Source: Sanderia malayensis
Lineage: Eukaryota > Cnidaria > Scyphozoa > Semaeostomeae > Pelagiidae
Reading direction: 5' to 3'
Assembly (NCBI GenBank): GCA_013076295.1
Contig: RQOL01000468.1
Coordinates: 124,001-188,000 of the forward strand
DNA length: 64,000 nucleotides
A program made the translations under genes and the position numbers. Of this stretch, positions 36,544 through 49,523 are shown one piece after another. Under the pieces are notes generated by a model, which saw only the letters and a list, made by a program, of their open reading frames with translations, ran no database searches and was not told where the DNA came from. Positions within the stretch are counted from its first letter, which is position 1. The number at the start of each line of letters is the position of its first letter.

Positions 36544-39500
36544 TTAAGTCAAGAAAAAGTACTTAGAAAGAGTAAGACGAGAAAACATCAAATAATAATT
36601 TACATTCGATTCTTGGTGATCATAATATTGACCATTTTCATGGATGTTTCTGCAGATTGCTTCATCGCCTAAGTAAGAAATATGTTTGAATTTATTATTT
36701 ATCTATTGAGTGACCCCAGTTGTTGTTTTGTAAGCAGTAAAACAATAATCAACTATAAAAACAGATGTACCTCTTAGCGTCCTCCTCAGATTATCCTGTG
36801 CAGATTCTAGAGCACGAATACGATTATCACCAAAGAAGTGCAAGAGTCTTTGCATTTCCACTGGGATCAGATCCAGTTCCTCTCTTATTTGAAGCTTGCG
36901 TACGTAAAGTTGCGTTAATTGACGCTTCATTTGTATGCTTGCTACGAACAAAAATATAACTACTTAAAGTTAACGTAAAGGGGGCTAGTTTAGGGGGAAA
37001 ACGGTCTTGCAATGTAAAAACAATAACGTTGATTTAGAGTGTTTAAACAGATTACCGCCACCGTCTGATGTACAATTATTCCATGGAAAATTACCATCTT
37101 TACAAAGTTGCTCAAAGTTGCTTGGAATATGTTGATATGGGGGTTATTTTTGCATAGTGGCTCTGTATGCTTGGCAAAGACATTTGAACGTCTCTTTCTC
37201 TTTGGTAATGATTTTTCTCAGCACATGTCTTCTTTTGCCGTTCTCTGTTGACAAAGTGGACATTAAAAGGAAAGATTCCTTTAGCCTACCAAGCTTAAAG
37301 TTTAAAACACTAAAATCATTCTAACGTAGTTAGTTTGGTGAAGAGGAATGATTGGCAGTAAAAGCAAAGAGGAGAGTCAAATTAAATTACCTGCTAGTCT
37401 ATGAAGCATGTATGAATTATGGGCCATTCTGAAGGAAATTTTTCTTTGATACTGTTTGACAACTGTTTGAATAAGCCTGTCTTTTGCTTCTGTTAAAGCT
37501 GTTGCATCAAGCCTATATTTCTTTGCTAATTTTAAGAGCCTTGTTTTCTGCAGATCTGGTCGTTGTGGAACTTTTAAAAATCTCAAACCATGAGTGGATG
37601 GCAAGCTCAATCCAGCAAATGATCTCAGATCAGTAAAAGGGGCAGTATTACGGTCCAGCGAAATTGAGTACAGAAAGATTAACTCTTCTTTCTCACCTAT
37701 TGTTTGTCCACTATCAGCAGCTTTGGCTTCTAAGTTAAGGAAATAGCTACGATAATAGCATTCCTTAGGAAACTACACGAACTGATAACAAGCTGTTGCA
37801 TGAAATATTACAATATTTACCATTTGCTCGAACTTTCAACTCTGAAATCCAATTTTCAATCTCATGTGGTGGCAGGTCAAGGTTTAGCTCCCTCAACTTT
37901 GCAATTAAATCTACTCGTCGACTCTTGTAAAGCTTGCATCTGCAAAAATAGGTTAACTGGAAATTAAAAACATTGATGACAAATTTCCGGGTAAGATTGT
38001 TAATGGCCAATTGAAGGTGTCAATCCATATGTACCCTTTTATTTTTTTTGCAAAGATCACTAGCAAGATTATCTATCTTTCGCTTGTTCCAGCTCATCAT
38101 CTGTTCAGTTAAAGTATCCTCACGGTCTAAAAAGAATATCATATGAAAAAAGATATGACATATTAGAAACAATTAATAACAATGCTATAGAACGAATTCT
38201 GCTTTGTGTGCAAAAACTACGTTTAATTAAATGTTCTATTATTGAAATGAATAAACCTACGTATCATGTATATGCAACACAACTAATTTCAACTACTTAC
38301 TCTCCGGTAACAAATGTTTCGTGGTACTTCCAAGCCTTGATACATAGCTGTTGATCTGTTCTACCTCTTCACCAGTTGTACTTGCAGCACCGGTCTGCCA
38401 TTCTCCATCCCAAGTGACCTAGATGAAAAGAAGGTTTTACCAGGAATTTCAATATCGCGTACTGATAGAAATCAATAAATTAAGAAACTGCACACAAAAC
38501 AATTAAACAATTAAACCAAGGCAATGCGAATCATACTTGACAATAGGACTCGTGTCCTTTGGCATGCATCACTGAAAGTGCAGGTAATACATGCTCAGCC
38601 AGTTCTGGAGCATATTTCTTCACCCATGGCCAGTACTTACATATCACATCAGACCACATGAATTTTACCTCATTTGCTTTGATGAAGAACTTATGAATAT
38701 ATAATGCATAGGCAAATATTTCTCCTTGAAACATATTAACAGCTTTTTGACCTATGCTGTGCCTGCAACTGGCAATCTCTAATCCAGTCTCATCAAGTGA
38801 GCCTTTTTTGCGTCCAACATTGCGGGCTGATTTCCAACGTGTCCCTCCACAGTTATTCTTTTCATTCTGCATCTGCAGGAAAGAGTAAACTGAGAAGAAA
38901 AACATGCAAAAAAGGTGGACATAAAATGTTAAGTTTACACAGGCATGCCCTACAATAAAGACATACAAGCAAGTTGTCATCGCACTTCCCATATATCTCT
39001 TGAACAAGTTCATCAACATCCTCATTAGGGGCAATGAATAACCCATCATAGCAGCCTTTACAACGCTGGCTAGAAAAAGAAATAAGAAGCAGTGACAGGC
39101 TAGTTTAAGACATAGCTACCGTATTTACTTTGTTACATATTTACCGTATATTAAGACACAGTCGTCCCCGAACGAGGGCCGCATTTGCGACAAATAAAGT
39201 TAAAGAGCGCCGCCCCCGAATGAGCGGCACAGTTATCTTTTTTGTAAAAGCGGCGCTTAATAAAAAAGCCGCCGCAATCGTTAGAATGAGACAGGAAGAC
39301 AACTGCAAATCAACCTCGGGAGTTTATTTTCTTGTATCAAAACACACTGAAATGTTTCACACTTGTATGCTTTATTACTAAAAGATTGTTTAAAACTTAT
39401 TTGTTCTATTAGCAACTGACAGGGTTTTTAAGAAGCGCCGCCCCATAAGAGCGCCGCCCCTGAATAAGTGCCACATCAAAACTGCAGGAAATTAAAAGGG

Positions 39501-42500
39501 TGCCACGGCGCTCACTCCAGTAAATAGGGTACATATATATGTTTTCACTTTATATATATATTATATAAAGCTTTGGGGACATGGGGCAAATTTGTCATGT
39601 GATTTAGAAATATTTTAACTTTTTAAATCACACAAAAAAGATTTAAATGTATTGCACAGTGTGTTTTACTTGTTAGTTTCTGCAAAACGTATTTTTATCA
39701 GAAATATGTTGCCTGCTGCAGGAGAATTTTGGAATAAACTTTGGAATAATTCTGCATCCCATGATTGTTATTTTTTTGCTATGTAAAACAGAGAGAAATA
39801 TGTGTTGCATGCGACCAAAATATCTAGTTTTCTGTTTCAATCTCACGACAACATTGCATTGTGCAAAATTGCAATTGCATTGCAGTTCCCTGTTCAATTA
39901 CATTACTAGAATGAAGTCTTCCAAATCACAAAAAGAACATAAAAGTTAGCATTACCTTCCTGCAGACTTGTATCTATAAAGCTTACAGTTTCCATCAACA
40001 TTGCATGAGTGCTGTGAAATGGAACACACAGAACAAAGAAACCAATTCTTCCCAATGATGCTTTCTAATTCATATTGGCAATACTTCCATTCTCTATATG
40101 CTGTTGTAAAGTATTGGTTATTTATCATTGGAACCTAATGCAAAATAAGGATGAGAACAGTTTATTCATTTTCTCCATATAATGGACTCATCTAAAATGC
40201 TCAACTTTACAAAGCCTTACATAAAGCAATAACAATAAGCCCACCCTTGCATTCATATTGGATATTTCTTCAAGTGCATTTACAAAACTGTGTTCTGATG
40301 AACCAGGCATCCTTGTCTTAAAAGCATCCCATAGCACAAACACATCTTCACAAAATAAGTAGGTGCATGATTTTACACTTGCTAGCCAATATCCAGATTG
40401 AATAATGGTTCTCAAATTGAAAGGGTTAGATGTATGACTGCAGTCTTTGCAGGTGGTGGTGTACATGTTCAAATCAAATCGACCTGAAAACAATCAACAG
40501 TGTATGCGACTGAGCACATAAAAGTCAACTTGACAACCCCAGCATATCTTAATTCAATAAAGATAAACTCAGGGATTGGTGGAATGAGGTTTTATCGAAC
40601 CTGCAAATCCCACGAGTCACTAGAATAGAGTCTATTACAACATTTATCAGGAACGATTACAATTACAGCAACAGGGACTTTGGGGTAGCTCTATAGCTAC
40701 CTTTGCTATTTACGACACAACATGTTTCTTTGTTGGAGTTGCTTTGAATATTTGTTGATTTGCAGCAGGGACACGGCAGAGTCTGTAGTGGTAGGTTTCG
40801 TTCTACACTTAGTGAGCATAAGTTACGCACCACCGGATAAAAAATGGCGTCTAAAAGTGGCCCGAGGCCTGAGCAAGAAAATTTACATAACAATATATAA
40901 ATAACAAACAGGTTTCAATAGCGAATTTCTTTAGCAGAAATATACTCAGAATTTCATAAATTTTCAAGTGAACACATAATTTAAACTATATCATATTGTT
41001 TTATAATAATATTGAAAGAAAACTGCGAAAGGGTTTCTTAAAAAATTTTCACAAAAATTTATCAAAGTGGAGTAATTAAAACTCCAATAATTATAATTTC
41101 TTTCACTGAAAGCCACGCAAATTCTCTCTCATTTAAAAGAGAATGTTTTGAAATTTTGGAAAATGTAAACGTTTTTCATGTAACTGTCTTGACCTTTTAT
41201 AATTTTCAGTTTCAGTCTTTGTTTATTATTTATGAAGTGTGATTTTACAAAACCTATTTTTCCGTAATTTTTTTTCAGAGTAAAAAAAGGAGGTTAAGCG
41301 CCATAACAAAAAATCCGACATGGATACTCCTATAATTTGTTTTTGTTTTTTAAAACCCACTCTGAAATTTGAAAAAACAAAACATGTGCTTCCATAGTGG
41401 TAAACAAAGACTGAAACTGAAAATTATTTAAGGTCAAGACAGTTACATGAAAAATATTTACATTTTTCAAAATTTGAAAACATTCTCTTTTAAATGAGAG
41501 AGAATTTGCGTGGCTTTCAGTGAAAGAAATTATAGTTATTGGCGTTTTAATTACTCCACTTCGATAAATTTTTGTGAAACTTTTTTAAGAGACACCTTCG
41601 CAGTTTTCTTTAAATATTATTACAAAATAGTATGATATAGTTTAAATTATGTTTTCACTTGAAAATTTATGAAATTCTGAGTATATTTCTGCTGAAGAAA
41701 TTCGCTATTGAAACCCATTTGGTACTTATATATTGTTATGTAAATTTTCTTGCTTAGGCCTCGGGCCACTTTTAGACGCCATTTTTGATTGGGTGGTCCG
41801 TAACTTATGCTCACTAAGTGTATTTTGATTTGATATAAAAACAATTTTTAATAGTTTACAATTATAGTAGAAGCAGTCCTGGTAATGAGATATTTTTGTG
41901 GCATGTGGTTAATCACGCAGCTCACACCGCGAAGTGTGTGTTTCAAAACCTTCGGTCAGCTTTTTAGAAGAGTGACTATCAAGGTTAAAAAGTGAAAAAG
42001 GAAAAGCATTCAGGAAGTACCTGGCAATAGAAACAAACAAAACCAGACAAAGAGAACAACACTCAAATAAATATCACCAAACATATCACATTTCCTCAAT
42101 AAATGGAAAGAAATGAAAAGAAGAACATTGTTAAGGTGTGTGACGTTAAATATCAGTTTTCCGCGTGTGATAAATCACACATCGTGGGATGGCAAGGCAT
42201 GTGCCAAGGTGCGTAAAGGGCCTTAAAGGGCCAGGACTGCAGAAGCTCTGTATCAAAACCATGCACATACTTACCAACAAACACTATCTCATTATCTTCT
42301 GTCATACATTGTGTAGGTGACAGGTTGATAAAGCTATTATTCACCCACACTCTTCTATCATGGAATGGATCAACCTCATGCAGATGTTCATCACAAGTCC
42401 CACAAAGATCTTTTGTTGGTGAACATCTCTTGCATCTGATTTTTGCTTTATACCTTGAACAGTACTGGCAAGTATCAGATATATTTTGCTTTTGCAGGAT

Positions 42501-44201
42501 TATTTTTATTGTTTTGTTTCTGCTATCTACCCAACTTTCTTCATAATTATGCATCCGCATGTCCCAGGTCTGGTGCTTTTTGGACACAGGTTGAATGTTC
42601 TTCTTGATAATATTAAGACACGACTGTATTTCTGAGTTCAGATCTTAGAGAAAAAGAAAATAAAAACTAGAAAAGACATTTGAAGATGTTATCAAGTTCC
42701 TACATATTATCATAGCATTAAAACAACGTATCTTATAATACAGCAGAGGTGTAAAGGAGACTTATTTCAACACTTATCTTTTTCACAAGGCATACCTGCT
42801 TTTTCATGATCCAGTGTGTATTCTGGTAACGTTGCATCAGCAGATTCATCAAATTCACTGGTGTTGTGAACACCAACAATAACTTGATAAAAATATATAA
42901 ATATTTCATTGATTTACATTCAAACATGTAGTAGTTCCAAATAGCATGCAGGCAATGACGATTTACTAAAAATAATCATAAAATGTTAACCTTAATAAAA
43001 TGAGCACAAAGATCACTTGTTGTTCCTATGTTGCTTTTACATTACCCGCCAAAGCTCCATTAACTGCCGACTGATGATGGCTAATTTTGAGGTCTTATCT
43101 GCTTAGCAGTCATCTTGCAACATCAGGGCCCAATTGACCTCTTTACTGGCACTGGGGGTGATCACTGCCAAAGGACTTTTTACATCCCCAGTGGATCTTC
43201 GATGTCTCACACCAGTGTGAGGGGGCCCCCACTTTACGTGATCATCTGAGTCACAGATAGCTGCACTGCATTCCCTGCCTGGGAACTGAGCCACAGACCT
43301 TAAGCACAACATGCCATGGTGCTAACTACCACACTGCAGCTACATTTGCATTTTACCACAAATATATTTAGATAAGAAAATGGGTATGTAATACAGGTAG
43401 GAAAAGTCATAAAGCAGCTTAACATAGCACACATATGTCAAGAAAATAGAACAGCTGTATAATTCAGTCGTAATTCCTAGATGGGCAGAAATCAAAGTAG
43501 AATTTCCTACCTGTATTTCTGAGAACACATTTCTCTTTGTATTTACAATTTGTCTTCCTTTTTCCTGTCTTGGGATTTCTTGCAAAGTTATAGTGCATAT
43601 TTCTTGGCTTCCTGGTTGTACGGCAATTTTTACTTTTAGTCAGCGCTTTCATTTTCTCAGAGATATCCTGTTTGCTTCTTTTTAGTTTTTCACTTGTCCC
43701 TTTATCAGTACCCTTTGATGATTCAGAGAGTGGCATGCACTGTCCTGTAAAGATAAATTCAGGCAAAAGAGATGCATTAGACAAAGACAATTAGGTAAAA
43801 AAATGCGATTGTAGAAAGAAAAGATGGAGCGTGGCCCTGGCAAACTAACTTTAAATTGTGCCTTCCTACTACAGTTTTGTGCCCTACTAGGAGGATAGAA
43901 ACAGAATGGGATTCAAATCAACAATCTCTATAACTTTAAATAAGATAATAAACTTGAATACATATACATATATATGTATTCTATGCCCTATTGAGCCTTT
44001 CTTTATTTAGGATTCCTAAACCCCACCTGAAATCTCCTTGATCGGGGCCTCATGTCCAAAACAGCATAGGCCTATCAGTCATACATGCATTTATTGGCTG
44101 TTAAGCACATTAACTTTATACAAACCTTCACTGATTGGGCCTTCGTCTTCATATTGTTCGTTGCTAATGTCATTAGACTTTCCAGCAGTAGCAGCCACCA
44201 T
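36544..44201 (-). CDS. KDZ transposase, copy 2, apparently intact 14-exon gene
   Basis: Exons (5' to 3' on minus): 44126-44201, 43511-43744, 42796-42882, 42275-42643, 40245-40483, 39956-40134, 38967-39069, 38537-38872, 38301-38418, 38035-38126, 37821-37932, 37391-37729, 36771-36941 and 36544-36668. Lengths total 2,580 bp, 860 codons with stop, and every junction keeps phase. Start MVAATAGKSNDIS. The CxC zinc region at residues 191-229 reads CQYC-x8-CKRC-x6-CGTCD...HDR. NVDGNCKLYRYKSAGR carries Asp382, WSDVICKYWPW Asp504, and TTGEEVEQINSY the acid at 558-561: the DDE triad expected of KDZ transposases. ETGLEIASCRH and GEIFAYALYIH are the family core. The acceptor at 37932 (7 bp inside a nearer CAG) and the last exon are the least certain. 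Introns hold a MITE, a foldback and a SINE. Confidence 0.82.
39119..39529. mobile_element. MITE with TA duplication in a KDZ intron
   Basis: CCGTATTTACT (39119) and AGTAAATAGGG (ending 39529) are inverted termini flanked by TA at 39117-39118 and 39530-39531. The interior holds GAGCGCCGCCCCCGAATGAG-like blocks. Related ends or interiors occur at 51197 (TACCGTATTTACTTCATTGA) and about 1010-1300. It lies between KDZ exons 39956-40134 and 38967-39069. Confidence 0.75.
40806..41820. mobile_element. Foldback element with 420-bp arms and TA duplication
   Basis: Left arm 40806-41225 (CACTTAGTGAGCATAAGTTA outward) and right arm 41401-41820 (TAACTTATGCTCACTAAGTG outward) are inverted copies of equal length around a 175-bp loop. 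TA flanks at 40804-40805 and 41821-41822 suggest a Tc1/mariner-mobilised element. There is no coding capacity. It sits in the large intron between KDZ exons 42275-42643 and 40245-40483. Confidence 0.9.
43040..43343 (-). mobile_element. Probable tRNA-derived SINE
   Basis: Read on the minus strand, the head contains GTGTGGTAGTTAGCACCATG, resembling a tRNA A box (TGGTAGTTAGCA), then 30 bp on GGCTCAGTTCCCAGGC, resembling a B box (GGTTCGANTCC). A GC-rich body of about 250 bp follows. No tail repeat is obvious. It lies in the KDZ intron between 43511 and 42882. Assignment rests only on the box-like motifs and composition contrast. Confidence 0.5.
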
Positions 44202-45004
44202 TACTTTCTAGATGGCATGCGGACCATTGCCTTGCCGCCAAATAACACTCGGTGCGCAAGCTTGTGAAATTAACATCTTGGTACGCATGCTACTATTTTG
44301 TGCATATTACATAAAACAAGCAATTACGTATAACACATAAATACCCACATGAGGATATGTTGCCGGCAAAAGGGTTGTTAATAAAACGTTGATCACGCCA
44401 CAAAAGTGGAATGCCACGCATGATGTGATACTCATAATGAAAAGAAGTAATATACTTCAATCTCTACAATAATCGTATTGTTATTCATATTGTTAAGTAA
44501 TGTTGCATTGTTCGGGATTGTCATTGGAAGTTGTTGCTAGGTTGCCTTTCTTGTTCATTGTCTTCAGCCGCACCCTGCATCAAGGGCTTTTATAAATTCA
44601 ATTCTTCTTGTTTTCATTTTCATGTATTTTTCAACAAATTTTTAATTACAATAATACTAACTCCAGATTGATGATTAAAGTTAACTAATAATTATACAAA
44701 CAGATTAATACAAATTACATCAATTAAAAAAAGGTTCATTGCTGAAGGACATATGGAAAGAGCTCTAAAAGAGCTACCGAAGCCATATCACCTCAGTGAC
44801 GTGTAACATATATGTTATACTCAGTAAAATATACACGAATATGTTCCAAAAAATGCTGGAAAAAATAGTTTTTATAATAGCTTAAAAACATTGAGCAGAA
44901 TCAAACTACCAAAAATTACTTCAACAAAAACAAAAGTAATATAAAAATAATAGAAGAAATTGAAATAAAAATAAAAAATAAAAATAAACCAAAGAATTGT
45001 AACG
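44202..45004. other. Upstream flank of KDZ copy 2 and 3' flank of the LINE
   Basis: No gene seen. The KDZ promoter should lie just right of 44201. An A-rich AAAATAAA simple tract at about 44930-44995 marks the end region of the LINE transcript (U-rich as read on the minus strand). Confidence 0.45.
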
Positions 45005-45030
45005 TTAATTACAAAAATAAGGGAAAGAAT

Positions 45031-48000
45031 TTAGGCATAAAAATAAGATAAAAAAAAACAGGGATATATTGTAAATGTTTGTGACAAAAAAAGACTTATA
45101 ATTGGTTCTGATGGAAAGCTGGGAAAAGTTACCACTAGAGGCCTGTCTTGTTCTAATAGTGTGACTTGCACTAGTAAGATGAAAAATTCGCAAATGCACT
45201 TATCTACGTTCCCTTTTGAAACTTCAAACATAAATTTTGCGCATTCAATTTTATAATTATCATCGAAAGTAAGAAGGCCTAATGACTTGAAAAGAGGTTT
45301 ACTGTGATCTGTTCTCTTTTTAAAAAGGATAGTTCGCACTGCTTGTTTTAGTTTTTTCCGCAAGGGGTCCAAAGTTTGAAAATAAGCTCCTCCCCAGTTA
45401 ATTAGACCATAATTTATATGTGGAGAAAAAAAAGAGTTATGAATGCTAAGTAATATATCCTTAGGTACAAAATGTCGTAATTTCGCCAAAATTCATAGGC
45501 TTTTTGAAACCTTAATGTTTACATTTTGAATATGTGGTTTCCAGGTGAGGTTTTTATCTATCAGTACTCCAAGGTATTTAACATATTCTGATTCCTTTAG
45601 TTGTTCACCATTAATGGAGACATTAATACTCTTAGGTGCTTTCTTCTGGCGAGGCTTTATGATTAAAAAGTTAGATTTATTGGTATTTAGGCTTAGTTTA
45701 TTAGCAGCAAGCCAGTCAGCAATATTGTTTAATTCTGTACATAGAATACTTTCAAGAGTGTTCAAACTTTCATGTGAATACAATAAACTGGTGTCATCTG
45801 CAAACAGATGAAAATTTAAAATCTTTGATGCTTCTGGGATGTCATTTATGTATAACAAGAAAAGTAAAGGACTCAAAACACTACCTTGTGTTATGCCATA
45901 TTTAATATCCAATTCACTCAAGAGCTCGCCCCCCACAAAAACTCTTTGAGATCTATCATTTAAATAGGATTTGAACCAATCTAGGGGAACACCTCTAATA
46001 CCATAATGTTCAAGTTTTTTTAACAGTATGTTATGGTTGACTGTATCAAATGCTTTGGCAAAGTCGAGAAATACACAACAAGAAAATTTCTTAGCTTCAA
46101 TTGCTTCAATTAACTTAGGGCAAACATCAAAAACAGCTAAGGAAGTTGACTTTTTCTTTTGAAAACCAAATTGATGAGGATACAAGGTCTTGTTTTTCTC
46201 GAGAAAGCTAATAAGTCGAGAATACATGAGTTTCTCATAGATTTTGTTAACTAAAGGTAAAAGCGATATTGGACGGTAATTACAAACATCACATGGAGAT
46301 TTTGCTTTGAAAATCGGTATTACCTTTGCAAATTTCAATGCTTTGGGGTAGTAGCCACAAAGCAAGCTAAGTTTAGTTAGAGGTTTAACAATTGAGCTTT
46401 GTATAATTTTCAACATTTTAACAGGAATTTCATAACAGTCTGGAGCTTTAGATTCGTCCAAGCCTTTAAGTTGGTCTAATATTTCAACCTCTAATACAGG
46501 AGACAAAACAAAGGTATTTTCCATGGGGCTTCTTAAGTAATCACTAAAAACTTTGTTTGAATTGCGAATCTTGCCTACCAAATTTTTAGCGATTCCAGTA
46601 AAATATTCATTGAATTCATTTGCAATAATTTTTTGATCATTTACTAATTTGCCATTAATGTTGAGAGAAATGTCGTTTGTAGCATTTTTATTATGTTTAT
46701 TAATTAATTCATTAATTCCATTCCAAATTTGTTTAGAATTATTTTTACAAGATTCAAAATACGTTTTATAATGACTTACCTTACTACCCTTGATTAGATG
46801 ACTTAAAGTATTTCTATAATATTTATATCGATCATACCAAAGGGGGTTTTTGGATTTTAGAAATTTCTTATAATATTTATTTTTAATGGATATAGATTTT
46901 AGGATACCTTTTGTTATCCAGGGTTTTTGTTTCTGCTTAAATTGCTTCTTAGAAATTGTTCGAAATGGTGCATGCTTATTTATTTTATTCAAGATTAATT
47001 CATGGAAGTTGTTGTGCTTTTCATCTAAATTTGATCTGGAAAGATCAGAGAGATCAAAGTTAAGAGAACTGACGTCACTCTTATAATTTTCAATATTAAA
47101 ATGTTTAAAATCACGCTTTTTTATGTAAGTTCGTTTTTTCATGTTAGTTTTCTTTTCAATAATTACAAAATTAGGCATATGATCAGTTACAGATGCGATT
47201 AAATTACCACTGGTGGCATTATTTTGTAACGAGTTATAAAAAATGTTATCAATTAAAGAGGGCCTTTCTCTGCCAGTGCACCTGGTTGGTTGTAAAATCA
47301 GAGGTTGATAGAAATGAGAGAATGTAATGTTAATTAAATTTTTCGCAATGGGCATGTTGTCTGTTCTAAGAAGGTCTATATTAAAATCACCAGTTAAAAA
47401 TACAGTTTTGTTTTCTTTAGAGATTTTTTTGAGTGTTGAATCAAGATATTCCAAGAATTTTGTCGAATCTTTTCGTGGGTGATTATAGACTACGCCTGTT
47501 ATAGTTTTGTCAAATTCTAACCAGGAAACTTCAAATTCACAAAGTTCATCCTTGTATTTAGTCTGCAAATCGAGTCTTTCCTGGAAAGTAATATTTGAAT
47601 TTACGAAAAAGCCACACCCGCCACTTTTGCTGTTGCCTTTTATTCCTTTGTATTTACTGTAACCTGGTAATGCGACGTCATCGAATAAATGATCATTCGA
47701 CTTTGTGTGCCACGTTTCAGAGAGGGCTATGATGTCAAAGTTAAAATCAAGGCTTTGTAAAAGTTCAAGGTTTTCCTTATTTGCTAGAAGAGATTGAATA
47801 TTAGTATTTAGTAAACTAAAAACAGGAATTTTAAGATTAGAAGTTAACTTATTAAATTTACGTGTAGAATAATAATCAAAGTTAGAATGAAATTTGGCAT
47901 GGTTATCTATGTCATTATTAAACAGGGGGTCGTGCTCTTTTAATTCCATTTTAGAAAATTCAAGCTTTTTAAGGAGTTTATAATCATGTGTTTTAGAACA

Positions 48001-48564
48001 TACATTTTTGACAGATGCGTCAGAGTTAAAATTTAATTCAACTAATTCATGGTCTTTTAGAAGTTGAAAAGGAAACTCGTAATGTCTTTTATGCCAACAA
48101 GTTAAACAACACCATTCTTTTAGGATTTTTTCAATATCAGCAAATTGCCAATATTGAAGTCGTGAACATTTTTGATGAATCAAGCAATTACAATCACAAC
48201 AGGGTATTGACTTATTTGCGTCACGGACCATTCTATTGCAAATATTGCACGTCCGAGAAAAACGCGCTGATGCCCTAACTTGTCTGAGTAAATTGGTGCT
48301 CTGTTTAATTTGAATAGCCAACATATTTTTGAATTTATCATCAGTTAGCGACTGAAATGGTAAATTATTCTCAAGGCAAATATGACAGAGCCAAATTTGA
48401 CTTTGATTCAAACAATAAAACTTGAAAGTTCCATAATTCAGATGAGAACATTTGTTGAAATGAAACCAATTATCACATGAGTCGCAGCAAATTGACTTAT
48501 GATTATCAAGTACTATTTTTGAACAATTTGGACAGTTGGTATTTTCAGTATTAGATTCTGTCAT
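45031..48564 (-). pseudogene. LINE ORF2 (CR1/L2-like): zinc fingers, endonuclease, reverse transcriptase
   Basis: One frame of 1,023 codons (48564-45493) plus a C-terminal extension to 45031 in the same frame after a single TGA at 45493-45495. N-terminus: two PHD-like zinc modules (CPNC...CCDSC...WLCHIC and CNIC...CCDC...CCLTC). Then an AP-type endonuclease (LNTNIQSLL, ALSETWH, TGDFNIDLL, VTDHMP). Then reverse transcriptase (YRPISLLPLVNKIYEKL, LDFAKAFDTVNH, GITQGSVLSPLLF, and the catalytic HLFADDTSLLYS near residue 920). The TGA interrupts KVSKSL|ILAKLRHFVP, where Gly is the usual residue. A later shift near 45180 moves SASHTIRTRQ out of frame. Otherwise the frame is clean, so this is a young copy of the CR1/jockey branch. 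Confidence 0.9.
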
Positions 48565-48680
48565 GGGAAATTATTTTTTGTTTGGTTCAGGGTTAGGGTA
48601 TAAGCCGTAAAATCATGTATAGTATAGTCCTACATATAGAAAGTAAGAGAAAATATGAAAAATAAATTGAAATATACTTA

Positions 48681-49523
48681 TATGATTTTATGGCTAATGT
48701 CCTCTTCGTCGAGAGTCTTTGCTGGGGCAGAGTTGTCATCTTTTTTTGCATAAACAACGCCATTTCTTGTCCAGAAAGAGCTCCAACTTCTCTCTTAGCA
48801 TCGCAGACGTACCAATCGAAACAGATTTTTATTTCTCTTGGTAAGCGACTCGTTGATGAAAATCTTGTTTTTCTTCTTTATATCATCAGCTGGGAACCCA
48901 AGACTTTCAACAGACACTCCCTTCAAATTCTTTCTTTGGCGCAATATTACTTCCGTATTCTTGCGGTTGAGCAACTTTACAATCAAAACGGGGTCACCCT
49001 TTGCTTTTCTTAGACGGTGGCAAACCACGACATCCTTCCCCTCCAATTCTACGCCAATCTTCTTAAATATCTTCAATGCCATTTCTTCGGCATTTTCTCC
49101 TTCAGGCAGAGGAACTCCACTCAATTCAATACATTCTCTCCGGCCGTATTGTTCGAGATCATTTAATTCCTTGCTCTGTTTGGCAACTAAGTTATTTAGC
49201 TCGTCGACTGATTTAGATAAATCTTTGTTACATTTTTCTAGAGTTGCATGCGATTTGAATAAACTTTCAGAGATTTTGCGCTGATCTTCGTATTTTTGAC
49301 TCAGAAAATCCGCCGAATTTTCATAACTTATCAAGCGATTTTCCAGTGAGATCAAACGATCCAGTGTTGTTTTATTTATTGACTCCATTTTCGCTGCCAT
49401 TTCATCCATTCTGGTATTAAAATTCTGATCTTGCTTCTTGAAAAGTTCATATAAGTCTTTCATACTGACATCGTCCGGTGTTGAATCCTTTTTGCTACTT
49501 TGTCTTAGTTTTGAAGCCATCAT
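48681..49523 (-). pseudogene. LINE ORF1 (coiled coil, RNA-binding), one late stop
   Basis: The frame from ATG 49523 encodes 242 residues to TAA at 48795-48797, then stays open in the same frame to TAA near 48681 (FWTRNGVVYAKKDDNSAPAK, DEEDISHK). The N-terminal 130 residues are heptad-rich coiled coil. LEQYGRRECIELSGVP starts an L1-type RRM. VCHRLRKAKGDP and IFINESLTKRNK mark the RRM end and C-terminal domain. The internal TAA therefore cuts off about 38 residues. It precedes ORF2 on the same strand with a spacer of about 115 bp, the usual LINE layout. Confidence 0.85.

Noticed and set aside
38301..38418. Prokaryotic-style single-ORF gene model for the KDZ core
   Set aside because: Splice donors and acceptors bound each coding block and phase is kept only by splicing.
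48838..49284. 148-codon plus-strand frame
   Set aside because: Antisense of LINE ORF1.
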